Assembly: GCA_028282885.1 (NCBI GenBank)
Contig: JANQGX010000074.1
Span: 31,732-95,731, forward strand
Source of the DNA: SAR324 cluster bacterium
GTDB lineage: Bacteria > SAR324 > XYD2-FULL-50-16
DNA length: 64,000 bases
Direction: 5' to 3'
The position numbers and the translations under genes are program-made. Shown one piece after another: positions 25,805-34,853 of this stretch (position 1 is the first letter of the stretch; the number at the start of each line of letters is the position of its first letter). Under the pieces are notes generated by a model that did no database searches, was not told the DNA's origin, and saw nothing but the letters and a program-made list of their open reading frames with translations.

Positions 25805-26629
25805 ATGTTGAAAAAGTACAGTCTAACAAGTTACCGGAGCAAGGGAAATAAGATCAGACATTTATCAATGATATCGGGATGGTTTTTAATCGTTCTGTTG
25901 CTATCGTTGTCCTCATTTGCCGGGGATGGTATTGATCGGCTGGTGTTGGCAAATTATCTGGAGACTAACGGGGATCAATTCTATCACACCAAGGAAATCC
26001 CGGGAAATCTCAAACTGGCTTTGAAACAGTATAAGAAAGCATTGAAGTATCGAGCGGAAAAATCTGATATTGAATGGAAAATAGTCAGATGTTATTGGGT
26101 TCTGGCGCAGAAAACCTCCAATGAAAGGGAACTAAATTTGTATCATAAGGAGGGAATCCGTTACGGTAAAGCGGCAGTTAAAAACAACAGCGAAAACTCA
26201 AACGCCCACCTCTGGTATGCTATGATCGTTGGTTCCGGTGCAATGCGGCAGGGTGTGGTTAGAACCCTGTATAACAGGGAAATCATCAAATCCGGTCTGG
26301 AAAAGGCGATTTCTCTGAATCCCCGAAATACAAATGCCTATGTCGGCCTGGCCGGATGGTATTTTTATGTGCCAGCGATTCTGGGCGGAGATAAAAGCGA
26401 GGCATTGAGATTGATAAATAAGGCCATTAAGCTGGAGCCGAATTATACATCAGCCAGATTGGTAAAAGCTGAGTTCCTGATATCAGAAGAGAGCTATGAC
26501 AAGGCCACCCGGGAACTGAATCTGCTGTTGGCTGTAAAGAAACCGGTTATCAGGGGAGATGGCGTTGAAGATAAAAGAAAAGCTGCGGAATTACTGGCTG
26601 AACTAAAAGAGATCCGGAAAAACGGCTAA
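25805..26629 (+). CDS. Exported TPR-like protein
   Basis: A 274-residue protein with a strong ribosome site (GGGAGGG) and a long basic N-terminus followed by a hydrophobic signal/anchor (about 24-40, ending SLSSFAG). The rest is helical with TPR-style repeats: LKLALKQYKKALKYRAEKSD, LEKAISLNPRNTNAYVGLA, and ALRLINKAIKLEPNYTSAR. The segment NSNAHLWYAMIVG recalls the TatT component of TRAP transporters, but no TRAP genes are nearby, so I leave the function open. It is probably periplasmic and membrane-tethered. Its stop codon overlaps that of the convergent HD gene by four bases. Confidence 0.65.
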   Translation: MLKKYSLTSYRSKGNKIRHLSMISGWFLIVLLLSLSSFAGDGIDRLVLANYLETNGDQFYHTKEIPGNLKLALKQYKKALKYRAEKSDIEWKIVRCYWVLAQKTSNERELNLYHKEGIRYGKAAVKNNSENSNAHLWYAMIVGSGAMRQGVVRTLYNREIIKSGLEKAISLNPRNTNAYVGLAGWYFYVPAILGGDKSEALRLINKAIKLEPNYTSARLVKAEFLISEESYDKATRELNLLLAVKKPVIRGDGVEDKRKAAELLAELKEIRKNG

Positions 26630-27948
26630 GGGTTCAATTCACCGTCGATCAACTCGATTGCACGTTCATAATCCTCCCTATGGACGTATAATTGATAGAT
26701 TTCAATTAATTTCTCTCTACGACCCAACAGTGAGGATCTATCGGCTAAGGGTTTCACCATCGTTTTTCCAAATTCTTTTTCAACAACCAGTATGGTTTCC
26801 TGATCGGTTTTTCCATTATCCAGTTGTGATGAATACTGATTGGAAGAATGCGCCAGGATGGTCTCAATTGAGTGTTTGCGAAGCAGTTTGTCCACACGGT
26901 TCAATATCGTCAGCCGCTCCGGCTCTCCTTCATAAACCCTGATCAATCCTTTTGCCGGTATCCGGTTGAAAATCTTCCCCGACCATTTCTTGTGTCTATT
27001 CGCTCTGAACTCCTCCATCAACCTGGTTTCAGTCAGATTGAGGAAATTATCGATGGTACCGTCTATCCGATAGTTAATTTCTTTCTTATTGAACGCCTCG
27101 ATCAAATAATGACGATAAGCTCCCAGGGATTTGTGAAAGTAAATTTGGTAAAACATATGGACACGAGCCAGCAGAAAGGCTTCGTAAGAGGGGACACCCT
27201 CACCGTCAATGGTGAGCAAAAACTGCCGGGATTTCTCTTCCAGGCTGCAGCTGAAAGAGTTGATCAGACGCTCCAGATCATATTTACCGTAAGGGACGCC
27301 GGCAAAATAAGAATCACGCAACAGGTAGTCCATTCGATCCACATCTATTTCACCGTTTATCAGTTGACATAACAAGGGATAGATGGAGGGGTTACCGTTT
27401 TTGTCAAGCATCCTCACGGTAGGTTTTTGATTTTTCGACAGAATGGAGATGATATCTTCCGCTTCATTTGGGGTCAGTATCTTCTGATCCTCGGCCAGGT
27501 AATGGATAATCATATGTGAGAAATCCTCATGCGTGGCCTGACGATCGGTTTTAACAGAAGCAAAAATTGGTGTTTCGAGTTTGGATATTTGGGGAAGTAA
27601 TGATTCTGCAGCGTGGGAGAAGGGAGGATGGCCGATATCGTGCAAAAGGGCGGACAACCTCAATATCTGACGAAAATAATCCAAACTCTCGTCAGAGTAG
27701 TATTCCGGCAAAGGACTATATGGATTTCTGCCCAACTGGTCAAATACCAACCCTGCCAGATGAATGGAGCCGATGGAATGTGAAAAACGGGTATGAACGG
27801 CTCCCGGAAAGACAAATGAAGCAAATCCGAGCTGCGAAATATGTCTTAATCGCTGGAGGAAAGGGCTGTCGATCAGCTTTAACTCACGATCGTTGAGATA
27901 AACCGATCCGTGAATGGGGCACCTGATAAGCGATAATTTAGGTTTCAT
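26626..27948 (-). CDS. HD-superfamily phosphohydrolase (dGTPase-like)
   Basis: A 440-residue cytoplasmic protein with an N-terminal HD domain: the first metal His in HTRFSHSIGSIHLAG, the HD pair in LSALLHDIGHPPFSHAAE, and the later Asp in IDVDRMDYLLRDSYFAGVPYG. This arrangement is shared with the SAMHD1/YdhJ/dGTPase group, so nucleotide triphosphohydrolase activity is likely but the substrate is unknown. The C-terminal 150 residues are helical. Its start overlaps the end of the RDD gene by 11 bases. It is last in a minus-strand run with two PTS EIIA proteins. Confidence 0.8.
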   Translation of the reverse strand: MKPKLSLIRCPIHGSVYLNDRELKLIDSPFLQRLRHISQLGFASFVFPGAVHTRFSHSIGSIHLAGLVFDQLGRNPYSPLPEYYSDESLDYFRQILRLSALLHDIGHPPFSHAAESLLPQISKLETPIFASVKTDRQATHEDFSHMIIHYLAEDQKILTPNEAEDIISILSKNQKPTVRMLDKNGNPSIYPLLCQLINGEIDVDRMDYLLRDSYFAGVPYGKYDLERLINSFSCSLEEKSRQFLLTIDGEGVPSYEAFLLARVHMFYQIYFHKSLGAYRHYLIEAFNKKEINYRIDGTIDNFLNLTETRLMEEFRANRHKKWSGKIFNRIPAKGLIRVYEGEPERLTILNRVDKLLRKHSIETILAHSSNQYSSQLDNGKTDQETILVVEKEFGKTMVKPLADRSSLLGRREKLIEIYQLYVHREDYERAIELIDGELNP

Positions 27949-28303
27949 TTCTGATCACCCTTGTTCCGCTGATTCTATCATGCAGTGGCAGAGGTGCTGT
28001 GCAAATGACGTTGATGAACAGAAATGGCAGTAGCACCACGAACAGGATTTCCCGAAGCACCAGGGATATAATCAGCGCTCCTCCCCTTTTGGGGCATTCC
28101 ACTGACAGCGAAAAACTGAATTTTCCCAGGGTTTTCCCTTTAAAAACGGCAACTGTCAGATTATACAGAAGAAACCATATCAGGAGATTTATCTGAAGTG
28201 AAGTGAAGATCGTTTCAGAAACCCTGACCAGCAGTCCTATCATCATGATGTCCATTGATCTGGCCAGCAGTCGAACTAAGTAGTGGTTTTTTGTCGGCTC
28301 CAT
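27938..28303 (-). CDS. RDD family membrane protein
   Basis: A 121-residue inner-membrane protein with three hydrophobic segments. Family features are the N-terminal RLLARSMDIMMIG (R..D motif), GKTLGKFSFSLSVE after the second helix, and the C-terminal HDRISGTRVI with conserved D and G. RDD proteins have no settled common role; some are ion antiporters. It starts eight bases after the EIIA gene and overlaps the HD gene, so the four are probably one transcript. Confidence 0.75.
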   Translation of the reverse strand: MEPTKNHYLVRLLARSMDIMMIGLLVRVSETIFTSLQINLLIWFLLYNLTVAVFKGKTLGKFSFSLSVECPKRGGALIISLVLREILFVVLLPFLFINVICTAPLPLHDRISGTRVIRNET

Positions 28304-28310
28304 AAACGAC

Positions 28311-28706
28311 CTATTCCAGGAATTCTCCGGCTATCAGGATTGCATCACTTCCCGCTTGCCTCGCGCCTTTGCACAGCTCATCGAAACCCTTGTCTTCAGG
28401 TTGAGTCAACAAATAAGCCAGCATAGGCAGATTCAGCCCGGTGATCACCTCAATCTTATCTTTTTGTACAAAAGGGATGGCAATATTGCTTGGAGTTCCT
28501 CCGAACAGATCGGTCAGGATGATGGTTGGTTGGTTCGACTTCAGTGATTCGATAGCGGATTTTACCTTCAGCGAATACTCACCGAGGTCTTCCTGCAGAT
28601 CAAAGCAGACGGGAAGCGCTCTACCCTTTTGCCCTGTTATGGCCTCGGCTATTTCAACAAACTCTTTCGCAAGATTTCCATGGGTGATGACGAGGATGTT
28701 TGCCAT
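28311..28706 (-). CDS. PTS mannose-family EIIA-like protein
   Basis: A 131-residue single-domain EIIA(Man). The phosphorylatable His is in ILVITHGNLAKEF, and LTDLFGGTPSNIA is the family's second signature. The ATG at 28706 is used; a TTG two codons upstream is unnecessary. No sugar-specific EIIB, EIIC or EIID domain is near, so this is probably regulatory, as in many proteobacteria where orphan EIIA(Man) and PtsN form a phosphorelay from HPr without sugar transport. ptsN lies 49 bases upstream on the same strand. HPr, EI and HprK are not in the window. Confidence 0.85.
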   Translation of the reverse strand: MANILVITHGNLAKEFVEIAEAITGQKGRALPVCFDLQEDLGEYSLKVKSAIESLKSNQPTIILTDLFGGTPSNIAIPFVQKDKIEVITGLNLPMLAYLLTQPEDKGFDELCKGARQAGSDAILIAGEFLE

Positions 28707-28755
28707 TCTCAAACCAGGTGTGTTGGAGCCGTGATAGAGCTAATGTCAATACCTT

Positions 28756-29208
28756 TCACTCGGATTCTGCAATCTGTTGTAAGACTTCTTTAGAGGTATC
28801 AAGAGACAGCAGCTTTTCTTTAAGGGCATCTTCCCTGAAAAGTCGAACAATCTTGGCACTTGCTTTCAGGTGCTCCGATCCGCCTTTTTCCGGGGCTACG
28901 AGCAGGAAAAAGAAATGAGCCGGTTTACCGTCCAGCGATTGAAAGTCGATTCCTTCCTTGGAGATTCCCAAGACGATGCAAACTTCTTCGACTTCAGAAC
29001 TTTTGCAATGAGGGATCGCAATTCCCGAGCCGATGCCGGTCGTTTTTAACCGTTCTCTCTCTTCCAGCATCTCAATGATGTTTTTGGCATCAGAAATCTT
29101 GGTGGTCTTGGTCAGCAACTCGACCAGATTTCTGATTATTTCACTTTTGTCTCCTGCTGTGAGGTTCATCAAGATACCGGATTCACAGAGGTAATCAGCT
29201 AATTTCAT
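28756..29208 (-). CDS. ptsN: PTS IIA-like nitrogen-regulatory protein PtsN
   Basis: A 150-residue EIIA(Ntr)/fructose-type domain. The active His is in GSGIAIPHCKS, and FFFLLVAPEKGGSEHLK and the C-terminal helices are typical. PtsN relays phosphorylation state to targets such as potassium transport and (p)ppGpp control. In many genomes it follows rpoN-hpf; here it is instead preceded by a sugar nucleotidyltransferase gene 134 bases upstream and followed by EIIA(Man). A T-rich stretch upstream (29225-29340) contains no gene. Confidence 0.87.
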   Translation of the reverse strand: MKLADYLCESGILMNLTAGDKSEIIRNLVELLTKTTKISDAKNIIEMLEERERLKTTGIGSGIAIPHCKSSEVEEVCIVLGISKEGIDFQSLDGKPAHFFFLLVAPEKGGSEHLKASAKIVRLFREDALKEKLLSLDTSKEVLQQIAESE

Positions 29209-29342
29209 CTGAATTTGCTTGGTTGTTCAATTATTTACTTTTAACTAGCAATTTTAGTAATTTTTCGAAACCTTGTACAAGCTTTTTTTTGAATTTGGTG
29301 ATCTCTATTGGCTCGGTTCTTTCCTTATCACCGGGATTATTT

Positions 29343-30230
29343 TTACCGCTTGGCAAGGTAGCTGCGCAGTCCGTCCCTGACTGCTTCGCGGTCTTCTGTG
29401 TAGGTTACTCCGAACCATTTTTCCCGGGTGGTCAGCATCTTAATCCTGACTTCTCCACTTGATACAGGGCTGTCAAGTGCGTCCGTGACGAAGAATTCCG
29501 CAGCCGGCTGGTCGCCTTTTTCCGTCAGGAATTCACGGAATCTACCGGTCAGAATCGGAAAGACGTCAGGCGAAAATCCCCAGAAATTCATCGAGACAAT
29601 GGTGTCTGGTGTGAGCTCTATTGGTTTTCCATCTACCTCACCGATAATCCCGGATTCAGTCTGTCGAATGTTTTTGGTTTCAACGACAGAGACCAGGTAA
29701 CCATTATCCGCTTTGCAGATCCCCCTGGAAACGCCTCCATGCGCAGAGAGAGTGTTTTCCAATCGGTAGCCCACCATGGCGAACTCCCTGGAGCCGGGGG
29801 AAAACTGCTCCAGCTCCCGGCTGAGTTGCACAAACGCAGAAGAACCATAGAAATCATCGGCATTGATTACAGCAAAAGGGGTATCAATAATGGATTGAAC
29901 CGAAAGCACAGCATGTCCGGTTCCCCATGGTTTGGTTCTTCCTTCCGGGACACTAAAACCGAGTGGTAGTGAGTGTAACTCCTGAAAAACGCAGTCAACA
30001 TCGATTCTATTTTGGAATTTGGAAACTACAGTAGATTTTATCTGTTCTTCGATCTCCCGATTAATGATCAGGATCACTCTACCGAATCCCGCCTCGATCG
30101 CATCCTTGATCGACAAATCCATAATGGATTCGTTGTCAGGACCGAAACTGTCAAGTTGTTTATAGCCGCCATATCTACTTCCCAGGCCGGCGGCAAGTAT
30201 CACAAGGGCAGGACCATTCATGTTGCTCAT
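29343..30230 (-). CDS. Sugar-phosphate nucleotidyltransferase
   Basis: A 295-residue enzyme from the ATG at 30230. A longer frame to 30365 would run into the upstream gene and adds no conserved sequence. The N-terminal Rossmann-like domain has the signature LVILAAGLGSRYGGYKQLD, WGTGHAVLS and AVINADDFYG (metal-binding Asp). It resembles the NTP-transferase group that makes NDP-sugars from sugar-1-phosphates, and the active-site loop GSRYGG is a variant of GxGTR. The exact sugar is unclear. It lies between the pentapeptide-repeat gene and ptsN on one strand. Confidence 0.8.
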   Translation of the reverse strand: MSNMNGPALVILAAGLGSRYGGYKQLDSFGPDNESIMDLSIKDAIEAGFGRVILIINREIEEQIKSTVVSKFQNRIDVDCVFQELHSLPLGFSVPEGRTKPWGTGHAVLSVQSIIDTPFAVINADDFYGSSAFVQLSRELEQFSPGSREFAMVGYRLENTLSAHGGVSRGICKADNGYLVSVVETKNIRQTESGIIGEVDGKPIELTPDTIVSMNFWGFSPDVFPILTGRFREFLTEKGDQPAAEFFVTDALDSPVSSGEVRIKMLTTREKWFGVTYTEDREAVRDGLRSYLAKR

Positions 30231-30321
30231 TTCAGTTTGATAATTTAGTGAGTTTGCTTGGGGGAATTGATCATTGGGATGATTTTCATGTTGGACTTCC
30301 GTCAAAAGGACCGGCGATTGA

Positions 30322-32193
30322 TCACAAGCAGGCCCCAATTGAACCCTCTTTGCAGAGTTTTCCATCGATCCAGACCGCTCCGCTGAAATCTGCCTGGCTT
30401 AGATTCGCACCATCCAGTTTGCTGCCATGGAGTTCTGCACCTTTTAAAACGGCATTTTGCAGGTTTGCATGGGACAGATCCACATTCTTCAGAAAAGCTC
30501 CGGTCATGTTAGCACCTTCCAGATTTGCGCCCTTCATTATGGAACCGTTGAGATTAAACCAGAGCATTCTTCTGTTTTTCAGGTTAACATAGGGAAGTTG
30601 GCAGTTTTCGCATACCTTGGTGCTGATAAGCCTGACCAATGGTTCGGTAATGCAGCGTCCAATAGAACCTTTTTTACAGGTTTGTCCGTCAACCCAGGTG
30701 GATTCCGAAAGATTGGTTCCCGAAAGATCGACCATGTTCAGGGTTGCTCCCTTCAAGCTGACAGAACGCATATCAGAATCGAGTATTTGGGCTCCGGAGA
30801 GATCAGCCTGTTCAAAAGTGGATTCTCTCATATCAGATTTAATCAATTGGACATCGTGCAGTTTGGCACCCGCAAAATTGGATCGATAGAGATCAGTTGA
30901 GTTCATTTCAACAGTAGTGAGATCGGTCCCTTTGAAATATCCGTAAGGCAGGCTGCATTTGTTGCATGCCTTGTTGAGCACAGCATTTCTGACGTTATTT
31001 GTGATACAGTACCCGATGGAACCAATCAGACACTTTTTGCCATTGATCCAGTATGCCCCTGAAAAGTCCGCATTTAGAAAATCCACATTTTCAAATGTAA
31101 CCCCTTTGAGATCGGCATTACGAAATACCACGTTTCTAAAAGAGGTGTCTGAAAAGGAAGAGTTGGCAAGGACCGAACCTGCCAGATTGGTGCTTCTGAA
31201 CTCCGTCCCCGTGAAAACGGATTCATTCAGCTTTGCTCCGGTCAGGTTGGTACGGGTCAGGTCCGACTTTGTGAAGTCCGATTTTTGGATATCAGCGTTT
31301 GGTAGTTGGGTTTCCGTCAGCGTCGCACCATTAAAGTTCGATTGGGAGAGGTTACATCCGGTTAAGTTGGACCGCTCCACGACTGCTTCACTGAAATCCG
31401 ATTTACTGATAGTGGAATCCCGGAGGTTCCCCGATCTGATAATGGACTTCTGAAAATCATGATCGTTTATGTGAATATGGGTCAGAATACAGCGATTACA
31501 GATTTTCTTCTCCTTAAATTCTTTAAAGGTCTGCGTGATACACATACCAACAGATTGTTCCTGGCAGAGTTCACCCGTCGTCCAGGTTGCACCTGTTAGA
31601 ACCGTTCCGCTGAAATTTACACCGTTCAGATTTGCTCCGGTCAGGTTGGCTTTGGTCAGGATAGCGTTGGATAGATCGGAATCCGCCAGATCGGCGTCCA
31701 TTAGCCTGGCATTGGTGAGATCCGCACCGTGCAGGTCGGAATTTTTGATAAATGCGCCCACCAGAAAAGCAGTTCTCAAATTAGCGTAGGGCAAGCTGCA
31801 GGAGGGGCAATTCCGTGAATTCAGCACATTCAAAATACTCTCAGTAATACATTTTCCATAGGAGCCCCGTTGACATTTCTCCCCATTAGTCCAAATGGCA
31901 TCTTCGAAATAGGTTTGACCAAGGGTGATATTGGTGAGGTTGGCTCCCTTAAGATTCGCTCCCCTGAGATTTGCCTCAATTAGTGTTGAGCCCTCCAGGT
32001 TGGCATTGGTCAGGTCACTTGCTTTTAAATTTGCTCCTTCCAGGTCGCATTTGATGCATTCCTTGGTGTTTTTTAGTTTATCGAGGTCTTGTTCATTGTA
32101 TGCCGATGCGGGTGACGAAGTCAGGCTAAACACCATAAGTCCGCACACTGCGAAGGTGATTTTCAGAATCCTGTAAGATGATTTGAAGTTCAT
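30322..32193 (-). CDS. Exported five-module pentapeptide-repeat protein with Cys caps
   Basis: A 623-residue protein with a signal peptide (cleavage near SPASA, residue 31) and then almost entirely pentapeptide repeats (A(D/N)LXX), which fold as a right-handed quadrilateral beta-helix. It is built of five modules. Each opens with CxxC (Cys 46/49, 129/132, 232/235, 410/413, 528/531) and closes with W-x-(N/D/T)-G-x2-C-x7-C (107/115, 210/218, 388/396, 506/514, 614/622). The closing pair always has the same spacing. Export plus paired cysteines suggests disulfide-stapled helix ends in the periplasm or outside, though metal or heme binding is possible. No partner gene is evident. Confidence 0.85.
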   Translation of the reverse strand: MNFKSSYRILKITFAVCGLMVFSLTSSPASAYNEQDLDKLKNTKECIKCDLEGANLKASDLTNANLEGSTLIEANLRGANLKGANLTNITLGQTYFEDAIWTNGEKCQRGSYGKCITESILNVLNSRNCPSCSLPYANLRTAFLVGAFIKNSDLHGADLTNARLMDADLADSDLSNAILTKANLTGANLNGVNFSGTVLTGATWTTGELCQEQSVGMCITQTFKEFKEKKICNRCILTHIHINDHDFQKSIIRSGNLRDSTISKSDFSEAVVERSNLTGCNLSQSNFNGATLTETQLPNADIQKSDFTKSDLTRTNLTGAKLNESVFTGTEFRSTNLAGSVLANSSFSDTSFRNVVFRNADLKGVTFENVDFLNADFSGAYWINGKKCLIGSIGYCITNNVRNAVLNKACNKCSLPYGYFKGTDLTTVEMNSTDLYRSNFAGAKLHDVQLIKSDMRESTFEQADLSGAQILDSDMRSVSLKGATLNMVDLSGTNLSESTWVDGQTCKKGSIGRCITEPLVRLISTKVCENCQLPYVNLKNRRMLWFNLNGSIMKGANLEGANMTGAFLKNVDLSHANLQNAVLKGAELHGSKLDGANLSQADFSGAVWIDGKLCKEGSIGACL

Positions 32194-32385
32194 GATGTCA
32201 TCCGGTATTCACATTCAGTCCTGCTATTCAAAAGCAATCTGAACAGCCCTGATCGAGGTTTCTCACTTCGAGTTACTTTAGCGACCCTGCTCACTATTGT
32301 TCAACAAAAATCGTATCGTTGTGTGATTGAAAAGCGTTCATGGAGCGATTAACAGGTGAACTGTGGAAAAACGTGGCAAACATCG

Positions 32386-32414
32386 TTTACATCAGGCGAA
32401 TCCTCTATTATATA
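32386..32414 (+). promoter_or_regulatory. Strong sigma-70-type promoter for the Sua5/YrdC gene
   Basis: TTTACA (32386-32391), exactly 17 bases, then TATATA (32409-32414). The expected start point near 32421 lies inside an in-frame upstream extension of the coding frame and so supports the ATG at 32487 as the real start. Confidence 0.55.
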
Positions 32415-32486
32415 TGGGTTAAGATACAGGCACCGGTAAATGCTGTCAGAACAGATCATATCGAAAGGTCTACGAATATAAAAAAT

Positions 32487-33098
32487 ATGTTAACCCTCTC
32501 CTTTCCTTTTCAGGAAGACGATAAAACACAAATTAGAAAGATACTGCTGGAAAAACAGGGAACAATTGTCTATCCCACCGAAACCTTCTATGCCCTTGGG
32601 TGTGCCGCAACAGACGCATCCGCTGTATCATCCATCTTCCGGTTGAAAAACAGAGATAAAGCCATGCCATTGTTGGTTCTGATTGATAGCTGGGAAATGC
32701 TGGAAGCATATGGTAAAGATATTGACGAATCGATGCGCTCCGAATTGGACAGATTTTGGCCGGGACCGCTTACCGCTGTTTTAAAATGCAAGGATAATTT
32801 GCCGGGCGAGCTGAATCAACAGGGAACCACTCTTGGATTTAGAATGACCTCTTCACCGGTGGCCGGAGAGATTATCAGTACAGTCGGTGTTCCTCTTGTG
32901 GGGACCAGCGCCAATCGCAGTTCCGAAGCGGAGACGACAAGCTGTTTGAAAGCAAGGGAGATTTTTCTTGACGAAGTAGATATTTATGTTGACGGGGGAA
33001 CAACACCAGGGCGGCTGCCATCGACGGTGGTAGATTTTTCGGGTAAATCACCAAGACTGATCCGAAAAGGTGCAATCGACTGGGATGAAATCTGCTAA
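32487..33098 (+). CDS. Sua5/YciO/YrdC family threonylcarbamoyl-AMP synthase
   Basis: A 203-residue YrdC-domain protein. The core signature is GTIVYPTETFYALGCAATD, with KNRDKAMPLLVLI, FWPGPLTAVL, and GTSANRSSEAETT near the end. The enzyme makes threonylcarbamoyl-adenylate for t6A37 of tRNA. The length corresponds to the short TsaC/YrdC/YciO form without the Sua5 C-terminal domain. The N-terminal lysine/arginine set (K-R..K-A) agrees with TsaC, though YciO cannot be excluded. The start at 32487 is supported by the promoter at 32386-32414. Confidence 0.87.
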   Translation: MLTLSFPFQEDDKTQIRKILLEKQGTIVYPTETFYALGCAATDASAVSSIFRLKNRDKAMPLLVLIDSWEMLEAYGKDIDESMRSELDRFWPGPLTAVLKCKDNLPGELNQQGTTLGFRMTSSPVAGEIISTVGVPLVGTSANRSSEAETTSCLKAREIFLDEVDIYVDGGTTPGRLPSTVVDFSGKSPRLIRKGAIDWDEIC

Positions 33099-33155
33099 AT
33101 CGATTCGACAATTTAAAAACCAATTCGATCACAACAATCATTATTGGAGAGTCCT

Positions 33156-33995
33156 ATGCCGAAAAAGAGAAAGGTGGATTTTAAGGAAATTGGATTGGAT
33201 GTGGGCCTGATTCTGGCGAAACAGTTCTATAAGACAGAATACCTGCACTACGGTTACTGGACTGACGAACTGGAAGTGGATGCCGGTAACGTCTACCAGG
33301 CACAGGAAAACTACGCCAATCTGATCCTGGAGCATATTCCTGATGGGGTGAAATCAATCCTGGATGTAGGGTGTGGTGCGGGCAAATTTGCGGAAAAACT
33401 CCTTGATGCAGGTTATGAGGTGGATTGTGTTTCCCCAAGTCCCAATCTTACGAGGCATGTCAAAGCTTTAATCGGGGATCGCAGCAGGATATTCGAATGC
33501 GGTTATGAAGATTTGAACACGGATCGCAGGTACGATATGATTCTCTTTAGCGAGAGTTTCCAGTATATTCCTGTCAAATCCTCGCTGCCCCAGAGTATCC
33601 GCTTTCTAAATCCCAAAGGCTTTATTCTGATCTGTGACTTCTTCCGCAAGGATGTTGAAGGGACCAGCCCCATTGGTGGTGGGCATGATTTGAAGGAGTT
33701 CTATGACTATGTCTCCACACTCGAACTGGACTTGATTGAAGATATGGATATAACCAAGGAGACTGCTCCCAGTATCGATATCGTCGATGACTTTCTGACG
33801 CAGACCGCTGTGCCGATCTACAATCTTATCTTTTACGCCCTGGAAAACAACTTCCCTCGTCTGACAGCTTTTATTAAATGGAAGTTCAAGAAACGGTTTG
33901 AGAAGATCGATTATAAATATTTACAAAGAAAAACAAACGCAGATAGTTTTTCCCGGTTTAAATCTTATCATTTGTTGGTCTACAAAATGCGGTAG
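33156..33995 (+). CDS. Class I SAM-dependent methyltransferase
   Basis: A 279-residue protein from the ATG at 33156 with GGAGAG five bases upstream. The SAM-binding motif I is ILDVGCGAGKFAEKLL, motif II region is EVDCVSPS, and motif IV is YDMILFSESFQYI. The N-terminus (about 1-60) contains LHYGYW, seen in methyltransferases acting on lipids or quinones. The C-terminal helices are basic and may contact membrane or a lipid acceptor (FINWKFKKRF-like segment near residue 245). The substrate is unknown. It follows the YrdC gene by 57 bases and could be cotranscribed. Confidence 0.8.
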   Translation: MPKKRKVDFKEIGLDVGLILAKQFYKTEYLHYGYWTDELEVDAGNVYQAQENYANLILEHIPDGVKSILDVGCGAGKFAEKLLDAGYEVDCVSPSPNLTRHVKALIGDRSRIFECGYEDLNTDRRYDMILFSESFQYIPVKSSLPQSIRFLNPKGFILICDFFRKDVEGTSPIGGGHDLKEFYDYVSTLELDLIEDMDITKETAPSIDIVDDFLTQTAVPIYNLIFYALENNFPRLTAFIKWKFKKRFEKIDYKYLQRKTNADSFSRFKSYHLLVYKMR

Positions 33996-34026
33996 CAGCC
34001 CGATCTGACCGATTCAAACCCTTCAA

Positions 34027-34614
34027 TCAGCAGCCGATTTTCTCAACGAACTCATTCCAGCAGTTGACCCGCGTCCATTTTGGATCTTCCTGCCCCTTAT
34101 TATGGGGGCGGTCCATCATGTAAACGTGGCTTTCCGGAAGGTTGGTTTTAATATCGATGCAATTCTTGGGATGGTCGTCCAGGAAAACGATCTTCTCGCC
34201 CGGTTGATGAATCTGTGCGATGACCTGTGATTTGGTGGGGTAATTGTCAATACCGAAATCGAAGTGGCCGGCCATGTAAAGTCCGCTGTATTTCAATCCG
34301 TGCAACGCCAGATTTCTGGCTCTTGGTTCGAACAAGTCCTTGGGAAGATTGGTGATCAGATTGACCGGGAAACGGCCTGATATTCTATTGAAGCTGAGCG
34401 GATCGACCAAGAGACCCAGCCTGGTAAAATAATCACTGCTTACAAAATGGTTCCACACCGCTTCAATGTCCAGTTCTTTGAACTCTTCTCCGATTTCCCA
34501 CTTCTGCAAAACGAAATCCGGGGGTAGATCCGGGATATATTCCGCCCTGACAAAATCCACAAATGCGCTTTCAAAATCGAGAATAACGCCATCTACGTCC
34601 AGATAAATTTCCAT
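34027..34614 (-). CDS. HAD-family 5'-nucleotidase-like hydrolase
   Basis: A 195-residue HAD protein starting at the ATG at 34614, immediately before motif I (EIYLDVDGVILDFE with both catalytic aspartates). Motif II Thr is in NLITNLPK, the Lys in YPTKSQV, and motif IV in KIVFLDDHPKNC. The pattern and the small cap fit the NT5C (5'(3')-deoxyribonucleotidase) group, though substrates vary. A longer upstream frame (to 34671) has no conserved residues. It converges with the methyltransferase gene, 31 bases apart. Confidence 0.75.
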   Translation of the reverse strand: MEIYLDVDGVILDFESAFVDFVRAEYIPDLPPDFVLQKWEIGEEFKELDIEAVWNHFVSSDYFTRLGLLVDPLSFNRISGRFPVNLITNLPKDLFEPRARNLALHGLKYSGLYMAGHFDFGIDNYPTKSQVIAQIHQPGEKIVFLDDHPKNCIDIKTNLPESHVYMMDRPHNKGQEDPKWTRVNCWNEFVEKIGC

Positions 34615-34853
34615 GTTTTCACCGTCTTGAAGTCGTCTCAAAACCATCCGAGAAATACAAAATTGAGTCACATTATAGCGTCATTTCAATGTCCGGGGTC
34701 AGTGATCGTCGCAATAGAGGGATGAATATCAAAGATTGATTCATCTCTGCTCTAAAAAAGCATAGATGCACTTTTCCAAAAGGTTTTTCTGTGCTAGCCA
34801 TAAAACCAGGAACGATCCAGATAACCTATAATCCCAATCAAGAGACCGCGGAC

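Noticed and set aside
26872..27372. Plus-strand 166-codon open frame
   Set aside because: Lies wholly opposite the HD phosphohydrolase gene, which has intact motifs; it is a shadow frame.
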